A stretch of DNA of 7,524 nucleotides, taken from an uncultured Acidaminococcus sp. (GTDB taxonomy: Bacteria > Bacillota > Negativicutes > Acidaminococcales > Acidaminococcaceae). The translations under genes and the position numbers were made by a program. Each line of letters begins with the position of its first letter. Position 1 is the first letter of the stretch. The stretch covers positions 1 to 7,524 of the forward strand of contig CAJMHI010000068.1 of NCBI GenBank assembly GCA_905213155.1, given 5' to 3'. The notes beneath the pieces were generated by a model that worked only from the letters and a program-made list of their open reading frames with translations, had not been told where the DNA came from and ran no database searches. Positions 1-6,083 of the stretch are shown piece by piece.

Positions 1-56
1 GAATCTAAAGAAAGGAAAATGGTGATTTTGCTTCTGTAATTATCATACAAGAAGAT

Positions 57-779
57 ATGGACGCAAAAGAACGGTTGATTGTGGCTCTTGATGTTCCCGA
101 CTTGGCTAAAGCTAAAGTGCTGGTGGATGAATTGGGAGATAGCGTTTCCTTTTATAAAGTTGGCATGGAATTATTTTACGGAGTAGGCCCGGATGTGGTA
201 CGATATCTAAAGGAAAAAAATAAAAAAGTCTTTCTGGACCTGAAACTCCAGGACATCCCCAATACGGTAGCCCATGCCCTGCAGGTTTTGACGGCACTGG
301 GCGCTGATATTTTGAATGTGCACACCGTAGGCGGGCCTAAAATGATGGCAGAAGGTGCCAGGGGGGTGAAAGAAGCAGCGACACAGCTGGGAAAACCGGC
401 ACCCAAATTAATCGGTGTTACTGTGCTGACCAGTATGGATACTGCCCAATGGCAGCCGTTGCACTATGCTAAACCCATTGGGGAAGAAGTACTGGAACTA
501 GCTGCACTTGCCAAGGCAAGCGGATTAAACGGCGTGGTAGCGTCGCCCCAGGAAGCGGCCGGGATTCGCCAGCGTTGTGGCAGGGATTTTCTCATCGTGA
601 CTCCCGGCGTGCGGCCCGCATGGGCAGCTGCCAATGATCAAAGCCGGATCGCCACGCCTTTTGCGGCGTTACAGGCAGGTGCTACCCATTTGGTGGTGGG
701 GCGTCCCATTACGCAGGCAGCGGATAAAAAAGCAGCGGCAGAAAAAATCCTGGAAGAAATGGAAGGAGCATTGCAATGA
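57..779 (+). CDS. pyrF: Orotidine 5'-phosphate decarboxylase (PyrF)
   Basis: This cytosolic enzyme converts OMP to UMP, the last step of de novo UMP synthesis. The 240 residues match the usual length of the short bacterial form. Visible family features are RLIVALD near the N-terminus (Asp12), Lys34 in FYKVG, the catalytic DLKLQDIPNT stretch with Asp61, Lys63 and Asp66, TPGVRP at 182-187, and the phosphate-binding VGRPIT at 214-219 with Arg216. The ATG at 57 is the only usual start codon between the in-frame stop at 6-8 and the conserved RLIVALD. Its ribosome binding site is weak (AAGAAG just upstream), so translation may be coupled to an upstream gene outside the window. The stop overlaps the pyrE start (ATGA), indicating one operon. 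All key residues are present and nothing looks damaged. Confidence 0.97.
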   Translation: MDAKERLIVALDVPDLAKAKVLVDELGDSVSFYKVGMELFYGVGPDVVRYLKEKNKKVFLDLKLQDIPNTVAHALQVLTALGADILNVHTVGGPKMMAEGARGVKEAATQLGKPAPKLIGVTVLTSMDTAQWQPLHYAKPIGEEVLELAALAKASGLNGVVASPQEAAGIRQRCGRDFLIVTPGVRPAWAAANDQSRIATPFAALQAGATHLVVGRPITQAADKKAAAEKILEEMEGALQ

Positions 780-1348
780 ACAATACATCGGTACTACGTA
801 TGCTGGAAGAAACGCATGCCGTAATGCATGGCCATTTTTTGCTGACCAGCGGACTGCACAGCCCACTGTATGTGGAAAAGTTTAATGTACTGCAGCATCC
901 TGCCTACACGGAAGCCCTGTGCAAGGAAATTGCGTCCCGCTTTATTAACGATCAGGTAGAGCTGGTGGTAGGCCCTATGACCGGCGGTATTTTACTAGCT
1001 TATGAAGTTGCGAAAAATCTGGGAACAAAATTCTTCTTCACAGAACGGGTTAATGGCAAGATGGCTTTTAAACGGGGCTTTCACATTGAACCGGGGACGA
1101 GGGTCCTTATCGTGGAAGATATTGTGACTACAGGCGGCAGCGTCCAGGAAGTCCTTGATGTGGTTAAAGGGGAAGGCGGCATTCCCGTAGGTGTAGGGTT
1201 CCTGGTGGATAGAAGCGGCGGAAAAGTGGATTTTGGCTGCCGCATGGAACCGCTTCTGCGGCTGGACGTGGAAGCGTATAAACCGGAAGATTGTCCCCTG
1301 TGCAAACAAGGCGTGGCACTGACCCAAAGGGGCCGTACCGGCAAATAA
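776..1348 (+). CDS. pyrE: Orotate phosphoribosyltransferase (PyrE, Thermus/Clostridia type)
   Basis: The enzyme joins orotate to PRPP to give OMP, the substrate of the PyrF encoded just upstream. The 190-residue type I phosphoribosyltransferase has HGHFLLTSGLHSPLYV at 18-33, VVGPMTGG near 64-71, a catalytic loop region with Arg91, Lys95, Lys99 and Arg100, and the PRPP-binding motif VLIVEDIVTTGGS at 110-122. The C-terminus carries a CPLC pair (Cys173, Cys176), typical of the Thermus/Clostridia PyrE branch and not of the E. coli form. The start is fixed by AAGGAG at 763-768, seven bases before the ATG. That ATG overlaps the pyrF stop as ATGA, so the two are probably translationally coupled. The gene is complete. 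Confidence 0.96.
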   Translation: MNNTSVLRMLEETHAVMHGHFLLTSGLHSPLYVEKFNVLQHPAYTEALCKEIASRFINDQVELVVGPMTGGILLAYEVAKNLGTKFFFTERVNGKMAFKRGFHIEPGTRVLIVEDIVTTGGSVQEVLDVVKGEGGIPVGVGFLVDRSGGKVDFGCRMEPLLRLDVEAYKPEDCPLCKQGVALTQRGRTGK

Positions 1349-1372
1349 AACGATCGGCAAGGAGGAGTTTCT

Positions 1373-2548
1373 ATGAAAGAACTGAAACTAAAGTATGGTT
1401 GCAACCCGAACCAGATTCCGGCACGGATCTTTATGCGGGACGGGAGTGATTTGCCGCTTACCGTATTAAACGGCAACCCAGGGTATATCAACTTTATGGA
1501 TGCGCTTAATTCCTGGCAGCTGGTGAAGGAAGTTAAACGGGCCACAGGGCTTGCGGCAGCAGCTTCTTTTAAACACGTAAGTCCGGCTGGTGCAGCAGTA
1601 GGGCTGCCGTTATCGGAGACGCTGCAAAAGGTGTACCGGGTAGAGGGTATGGAATTATCTCCTTTAGCCTGTGCCTATGCCCGTGCCAGGGGTGCGGATC
1701 GTATGAGTTCCTTTGGGGATTATGTGGCGCTTTCGGATGTGTGCGATGTTCCTACTGCCAGGATCTTGCAGCACGAGGTCAGTGACGGCGTCATTGCTCT
1801 GGGGTATGAACCGGAAGCGCTGGCTATCCTGAAAACCAAGAAAAAAGGCCGCTACAATGTGGTGCAGATTGATCCATCTTACGAAGCAGCCAATCTGGAA
1901 ACAAAGGAAGTTTTTGGCATCACCTTTGAACAGAAACGGAATAATGACCTGATTACCGCTGCGCTGCTACAGAATCGTCCTACGAAAAACAAGGAGATTC
2001 CGGAAGCCGCTGTGCGGGATTTGCTTCTTGCCATGATTACCCTGAAATATACCCAGTCCAACTCTGTTTGCTATGTGAAAGATGGGCAGACCATTGGCGT
2101 AGGCGCTGGGCAGCAGAGCCGGGTGCATTGTACACGGCTGGCGGGCGACAAAGCGGACAAATGGTGGTTGCGGCAGGCACCTAAAGTGCTGGCACTTCCC
2201 TTTAGAAGCGATATCGCCAAGCCGGTGATGGATAATACAATTGACGTTTACCTGTCTGATGATGCAGAAGATGTTCTGGCAGACGGGCAGTGGGAAAATT
2301 ATTTTACGGAAAAACCGGAGCCAATGACACGAGAAGAACGCAACGCCTGGATTGCCCAAAATACAGGGGTATCTCTGGGCAGTGATGCCTTCTTCCCCTT
2401 TGGTGATAACATTGAACGGGCACACCGCAGCGGGGTGCAATATGTAGCCCAAACCGGCGGCAGCATCCGGGACGACCAGGTAATCGCTACGGCGGACAAA
2501 TTTGGCATAGCTATGGCCATGACGGGTGTGCGGCTGTTCCACCATTAA
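1373..2548 (+). CDS. Stand-alone AICAR formyltransferase (homologue of the PurH/ATIC C-terminal domain)
   Basis: The likely reaction is transfer of a formyl group from 10-formyl-tetrahydrofolate to AICAR to give FAICAR, the penultimate step of IMP synthesis. The 391 residues cover only the transformylase domain; the N-terminal IMP cyclohydrolase (MGS-like) domain of normal ~510-residue PurH is absent. Key stretches are SFKHVSPAGAAVG at 65-77 with the catalytic pair Lys67-His68, ARGADRMSSFGD at 105-116, LKYTQSNSVCY at 224-234 with Asn230, GAGQQSR at 244-250, SDAFFPF at 337-343 and the terminal RLFHH. From memory these resemble animal ATIC more than E. coli PurH. The start is supported by AAGGAGG at 1359-1365, seven bases upstream. 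It lies 24 bases after pyrE and before a terminator, so it is the last operon gene. A separate IMP cyclohydrolase is presumably encoded elsewhere. Confidence 0.93.
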   Translation: MKELKLKYGCNPNQIPARIFMRDGSDLPLTVLNGNPGYINFMDALNSWQLVKEVKRATGLAAAASFKHVSPAGAAVGLPLSETLQKVYRVEGMELSPLACAYARARGADRMSSFGDYVALSDVCDVPTARILQHEVSDGVIALGYEPEALAILKTKKKGRYNVVQIDPSYEAANLETKEVFGITFEQKRNNDLITAALLQNRPTKNKEIPEAAVRDLLLAMITLKYTQSNSVCYVKDGQTIGVGAGQQSRVHCTRLAGDKADKWWLRQAPKVLALPFRSDIAKPVMDNTIDVYLSDDAEDVLADGQWENYFTEKPEPMTREERNAWIAQNTGVSLGSDAFFPFGDNIERAHRSGVQYVAQTGGSIRDDQVIATADKFGIAMAMTGVRLFHH

Positions 2549-2554
2549 CGGAAC

Positions 2555-2593
2555 GGGGGAGTGGACTTTTGGCCTGCTCCCTTTTTCTTTTTT
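2555..2593 (+). terminator. Intrinsic terminator of the pyrF-pyrE-AICARFT operon
   Basis: GGGAG at 2557-2561 pairs with CTCCC at 2577-2581, extended by G-U pairs on the outside and further G-U/G-C pairs inside. The right arm runs directly into a T-rich tract with one C interruption (2582-2593). It lies seven bases after the AICARFT stop codon and before the next gene, where an operon end is expected. Confidence 0.85.
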
Positions 2594-2628
2594 ACATATA
2601 GGGAATATAGCACAACACTAGATTGCTT

Positions 2629-2633
2629 AGGAG
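2629..2633 (+). promoter_or_regulatory. Ribosome binding site deciding the start of the DUF4153 gene
   Basis: AGGAG sits seven bases before the ATG at 2641. The frame is open to a TTG at 2623, but that codon has no upstream Shine-Dalgarno sequence and would place this AGGAG inside the coding region. The ATG at 2641 is therefore preferred. Confidence 0.85.
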
Positions 2634-2640
2634 ATTTGTT

Positions 2641-4257
2641 ATGAACCTATTGCTAAAGGCTCGGCTTCACCAGATGAATGCGACCATGCGCAGATTTGTC
2701 ATGGGGACGGCAGGCGGTTTGCTCATTGCCTTGTCAGGATGGATAGCGCTTTGGACAGGAAACGGGAAATGGCTTTGGGAATGGACGCCCTTATCCCAGG
2801 GCTTATTAGCGCTGCAACTTATCCTATGGCTTTCTGTGCCGGTAGATGTATACCAGGAGAGAAGGGGAAACGCTTCTTACCAGTGGAAATTGGGCGGTCT
2901 CCCTATAGTTGCCGTCCTGTGGTTTGCGTTGCATCAAATCCCTTTTACCAGTTATGTGCTCTTTGCTGTGCCGGGGGCTTTTGTCCTGTCTCTGGCGCTT
3001 CTTTTCCTAATCTGTGAAGAAAGAGAAGGCCGATTGGCACTTTTTTCCGCACTGCTACTTGGGATGCTTTGTGGTATTAGTATTGGCTTTTTGGTATTTT
3101 TCCTGCTGGCCTTATGCCTATCCGGTATCAGTTTATTGTTCCAGGTATATTTTCCCTGGGACTGGTATGTCTGGGGCTTTTATACGGCGCTTTTTGTGGC
3201 AGGGTGGCAGGTCTTTTTGTCCCGGATCCCCGTAAAGGGGCAGGCGCTGCAACGGCCTAGCTGGTATGAAAAAATTCTGGCAAAAATTATTTTGCCTGCG
3301 GCACTGGTGCTTGTAGCGATCCTCTATTTATATTTAGGAAAAAGCGCGCTAGAGCGACAAATGCCTGTAGGGATTATGAACTGGTATGTGTCATGGGCCG
3401 TGGGTATGTATGCGCTATTTTACTTTTCCTGCTGCGACCGAAATAGACCCTGGATGGGACGAGTGTTGCGGTGGGGGTGCCTAATACTGCTTCCCGTGGT
3501 TGCAGTACAGCTTTGGTGTGTAAAGATCAGGCTGGAGGCCTATGGACTCACGTCTCTTCGGTGGCTGTCCCTTTGCTGCACGTTATTTGGCGTGTGTGTG
3601 CTGCTCTTTGGCATCACAAACCGCAAACCTCGTGGCTTATATGCGCTTGCGGCCGTATTGACAGTGCTCCTTACGATAACGCCCCTCAATGTCTATGATT
3701 TTCCTGCCAGGTTTCAGGCAGAACGCCTGCAGAGCACCCTAGCCCGTACAGAACTTTTAGAAAATGGCATTCTTCAAAAAGGTAGGCCAATACAAAAAGA
3801 GGATGCAGAGATCTTACGGAGCAGTTACCAGTATTTGGTTTTAAATCCGGGACGCTGGAAATACCCCGTGGTCAAACAGCTGCAGGAGCAGAATTTTCTC
3901 GCTGTATTGCCTGCTGCAACCGGTGAAAGTCATAAGGTCATAAACTATTGGTATAAGCCAGAAACTATATCGGTTGCCGGCTATAGCACTGTGAATCCGA
4001 TTCAGTTTGCCCGGGTCAAAAAGAGTAAACTTTTGATAGAACGCAAAGGAAATAAACGGGAGATTGATCTGGCTCCCTTTTTCCAGACCCTTCAGCGGAA
4101 CTATCCATCCGGAGGAACTCTGGAAGAAAAAGATATGACCTATCAGGTGGATCCAAAGACAAAGCTTCTTTTTACCCAAGTTAGCGGACCCTTGGAGGCC
4201 TATCAGGGGGAAGGAGAAAAGGTGGTGCACTGTACCTTGTACCTACTGGAGAAATAA
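2641..4257 (+). CDS. DUF4153-type polytopic membrane protein, function unknown
   Basis: This 538-residue protein has about ten to eleven hydrophobic segments in its first ~347 residues, roughly at 20-38, 50-68, 86-124 (probably two), 132-168 (two), 175-192, 213-232, 247-264, 277-294, 305-324 and 332-346. A soluble C-terminal region of ~190 residues follows. The YGLTSLRW stretch near 301-308 and the TPLNVYDFPARFQ junction after the last segment, followed by LLENGILQKG, resemble the DUF4153 family as I remember it. That family has no firm biochemical role. No signal peptide, catalytic motif or nucleotide-binding site was recognised. The start is the ATG with AGGAG seven bases upstream. The gene stands alone behind the operon terminator; I found no convincing promoter in the ~50 bases between. 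The family call needs a profile search. Confidence 0.75.
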   Translation: MNLLLKARLHQMNATMRRFVMGTAGGLLIALSGWIALWTGNGKWLWEWTPLSQGLLALQLILWLSVPVDVYQERRGNASYQWKLGGLPIVAVLWFALHQIPFTSYVLFAVPGAFVLSLALLFLICEEREGRLALFSALLLGMLCGISIGFLVFFLLALCLSGISLLFQVYFPWDWYVWGFYTALFVAGWQVFLSRIPVKGQALQRPSWYEKILAKIILPAALVLVAILYLYLGKSALERQMPVGIMNWYVSWAVGMYALFYFSCCDRNRPWMGRVLRWGCLILLPVVAVQLWCVKIRLEAYGLTSLRWLSLCCTLFGVCVLLFGITNRKPRGLYALAAVLTVLLTITPLNVYDFPARFQAERLQSTLARTELLENGILQKGRPIQKEDAEILRSSYQYLVLNPGRWKYPVVKQLQEQNFLAVLPAATGESHKVINYWYKPETISVAGYSTVNPIQFARVKKSKLLIERKGNKREIDLAPFFQTLQRNYPSGGTLEEKDMTYQVDPKTKLLFTQVSGPLEAYQGEGEKVVHCTLYLLEK

Positions 4258-4283
4258 ATAACAACACAACTTTTTTGTTTATA

Positions 4284-4305
4284 CCATTCATAAATTACAT
4301 GATGG
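4284..4305. repeat. Imperfect inverted repeat upstream of ilvD
   Basis: CCATTCAT at 4284-4291 faces ATGATGG at 4299-4305 across seven bases. The arms are complementary except for one extra T in the left arm. No T tract follows, so it is not an intrinsic terminator. It abuts the candidate -35 box at 4303, which suits an operator. It could also be chance in this AT-rich spacer. Confidence 0.4.
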
Positions 4306-4331
4306 AAAGTGTACTCCCCCTTTGTTACAAT
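4303..4331 (+). promoter_or_regulatory. Candidate ilvD promoter
   Basis: TGGAAA at 4303-4308 (four of six matches to TTGACA) and TACAAT at 4326-4331 (five of six to TATAAT) are 17 bases apart. Transcription would begin near 4338, giving a leader of about 36 bases. The left arm of the 12-bp inverted repeat would then fall in the promoter spacer and not in the mRNA. A start further left, which would transcribe both arms, is not excluded, but no better match was found there. Confidence 0.4.
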
Positions 4332-4368
4332 AACAGCAGAAAGAGAAATACTGCGGACAAAGGGGGAG
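4314..4368. repeat. Perfect 12-bp inverted repeat whose right arm contains the ilvD Shine-Dalgarno
   Basis: CTCCCCCTTTGT at 4314-4325 is the exact reverse complement of ACAAAGGGGGAG at 4357-4368, separated by 31 bases. The separating segment contains a small nested GCAG/CTGC hairpin (4336-4339 with 4351-4354). If both arms are transcribed, the stem hides the ribosome binding site AGGGGGAG (4361-4368), five bases before the ilvD ATG. If transcription starts near 4338, the pair could instead be two DNA half-sites about 43 bp apart, centre to centre, bracketing the start of transcription. Confidence 0.8.
4361..4368 (+). promoter_or_regulatory. Ribosome binding site deciding the ilvD start
   Basis: AGGGGGAG ends five bases before the ATG at 4374. 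The open frame reaches back to a TTG at 4275, but the extra 33 residues have no family resemblance, no Shine-Dalgarno sequence before them, and would overlay the promoter and repeats. This site is also the right arm of the 12-bp inverted repeat. Confidence 0.85.
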
Positions 4369-4373
4369 CTATT

Positions 4374-6077
4374 ATGTCAACGAAAGAAGACCAATTTTAT
4401 TATAAGTCCTATCGGAGCGGAGAGCTCACCAACGGGATTGAACGAGCCGCCCATCGTGCGCTATTATATAGCACTGGCTTGGATGAGAAAGACTTGAAAA
4501 AGCCTATGGTCGCCGTCGTAAATTCTTTTACGGAAATGGTTCCCGGGCACTTTCATTTGCGGGAAATTGCGGACTTTGTAAAACAGGGAATTATAGAAGC
4601 GGGTGGTATTCCACGGGAATTTAATACCATTGCTATTTGCGACGGTATTTGTCAGGGACACAAAGGAATGCGCTATCCCTTGCCCAGCCGGGAAGTTATC
4701 GCCGATTCCATTGCGTATATGATTGAAGCTCATCAGTTTGATGCAATGGTGATGCTGCCAGGCTGCGACAAGATCGTGCCGGGCATGTTGATGGCGGCTA
4801 TGCGGTTGAATATTCCCACCATTATGGTTCCCGGAGGACCCATGCTGCCAGGGCGCTGCAGCGTTATGGATACGGTGACGTTAACTGATATGCGGGAATT
4901 GATTGGAAAAGCCCAGATCGGGAAAATTTCCTATGAGGCATTAAAGGCTGCAGAACAGAGTGCGCTGCCCGGGGTGGGGACTTGTTCCATGCTGGGAACG
5001 GCCAATACCATGAGTTGCCTGACAGAAATTCTGGGGATGGCTCTGCCTGGATGCGGTTTAGCACATGCCGTATCTGCAAAAAAACGCCGGATTGCCAAAC
5101 AATCCGGACGGCGTATTGTGGAAATGATTCACGAAGAATTGACACCTCACAAAATCATGACAAGGCAAGCATTGCGCAATGGAATTGCAGTTAGCATGGC
5201 TATGGGCGCTTCTACCAATAGTACCCTCCATCTGCCTGCCATTGCCCATGAAGCGGGAATTGACATTTCATTAAAGGACTTTGATGAAATCAGTCGTATC
5301 GTACCATACCTGTGCAATATCAAACCTTCGGGCAAATACCCGTTAAGCGTTTTGGAAGACGAGGGAGGTATTCCTGCGGTTATGAAGGCCGTAGAAAGCA
5401 AACTGGATACTTCCGTACTTACGGTTACGGGAAAAACCCTAAAAGAAAATCTAGCGGATGTTCCGTTAGTGGAAAATGACGTTATTTTCCCGCTCCAGCA
5501 TCCCAAAAATCCGGAAGGAGGGCTGGCAATCCTGCATGGGAATCTGGCTCCGGGTGGCGCCGTGGTCAAAAAATCCGGGGTCAAACCCTCCATGTATTAT
5601 TTTGAAGGGCATGCCCGTATTTTCCACTCCATGGAAGACGCCTGCAAAGCCGTTTCTGGCGATAAAATACGACAAGGTGATATCCTTGTCATTACCTATG
5701 AAGGCCCCAAAGGTGGACCTGGCATGCGGGAAATGCATATGGTTACGTCCCTGATCGTGGGGCGGGGCATGGATGAAATGTGTGCACTTATTACTGATGG
5801 AAGATTTTCCGGATCCACCAGGGGACCTGCCATCGGTCACGTTTCGCCAGAAGCAGCAGCGGGCGGTCCTATTGCTGCCGTGCAAGAAGGAGACAAAATT
5901 ATTATTGATATACCCCATCGTCAATTGACTCTGTGTGTACCAGAAGAAGAAATCAAGAAACGGCTGGCTAATGTTGTCCCTGTCCACAAAGAAGCTACAC
6001 CTGCCCTGCGCCGGTATGCAGCACTAGTGACCAGTGCCAATCAAGGTGCGGTGCTACAGATTCCGGGTGAAAAGTAG
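4374..6077 (+). CDS. ilvD: Dihydroxy-acid dehydratase (IlvD/Edd family)
   Basis: The predicted role is dehydration of 2,3-dihydroxy-isovalerate and -methylvalerate to the 2-keto acids in valine, isoleucine and leucine synthesis, using an Fe-S cluster and Mg. The 567 residues fit the family. Visible motifs are NSFTEMVPGHFHLRE at 50-64, FNTIAICDGICQGH at 83-96 with likely Mg ligand Asp90, GCDKIVPGMLMAAMRLNIPT at 130-149 with cluster ligand Cys131 and probable carbamylated Lys133, GTCSMLGTANTM at 202-213 with cluster ligand Cys204, MGASTNSTLHLPAIAHEAG at 277-295, and TDGRFSGSTRG at 474-484 with probable catalytic Ser479. Departures from the E. coli enzyme include GCDK for NCDK and CSMLG for CSGMF, the latter somewhat like sugar-acid dehydratases, so another substrate is possible. 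No other ilv or leu biosynthesis gene is in the window. The start follows AGGGGGAG by five bases. Confidence 0.85.
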   Translation: MSTKEDQFYYKSYRSGELTNGIERAAHRALLYSTGLDEKDLKKPMVAVVNSFTEMVPGHFHLREIADFVKQGIIEAGGIPREFNTIAICDGICQGHKGMRYPLPSREVIADSIAYMIEAHQFDAMVMLPGCDKIVPGMLMAAMRLNIPTIMVPGGPMLPGRCSVMDTVTLTDMRELIGKAQIGKISYEALKAAEQSALPGVGTCSMLGTANTMSCLTEILGMALPGCGLAHAVSAKKRRIAKQSGRRIVEMIHEELTPHKIMTRQALRNGIAVSMAMGASTNSTLHLPAIAHEAGIDISLKDFDEISRIVPYLCNIKPSGKYPLSVLEDEGGIPAVMKAVESKLDTSVLTVTGKTLKENLADVPLVENDVIFPLQHPKNPEGGLAILHGNLAPGGAVVKKSGVKPSMYYFEGHARIFHSMEDACKAVSGDKIRQGDILVITYEGPKGGPGMREMHMVTSLIVGRGMDEMCALITDGRFSGSTRGPAIGHVSPEAAAGGPIAAVQEGDKIIIDIPHRQLTLCVPEEEIKKRLANVVPVHKEATPALRRYAALVTSANQGAVLQIPGEK

Positions 6078-6083
6078 CGTATT

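Noticed and set aside
1..39. Possible 3' end of an upstream gene (frame reading ...KERKMVILLL, stop at 37-39)
   Set aside because: Too short to recognise; a second frame is also open to a stop at 23-25. An upstream pyr gene is likely, but its reading frame cannot be chosen from this much sequence.
1967..2545. Long - strand open frame inside the AICAR transformylase gene
   Set aside because: The opposite strand is fully explained by a conserved enzyme, and the antisense protein shows no family motif.
2591..2619. Promoter for the DUF4153 gene (TTTACA at 2591-2596)
   Set aside because: The -35 match is good, but no acceptable -10 box lies at normal spacing, and it overlaps the terminator T tract.
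4258..4281. Terminator after the DUF4153 gene (ATAACAA facing TTGTTTAT around a T run)
   Set aside because: The possible stem is purely weak A-T pairing with a mismatch and the T run is in the loop, not after the stem.
5466..5987. Long - strand open frame inside ilvD
   Set aside because: It is a shadow of the clearly conserved ilvD frame, with no ribosome binding site and no recognisable protein features.
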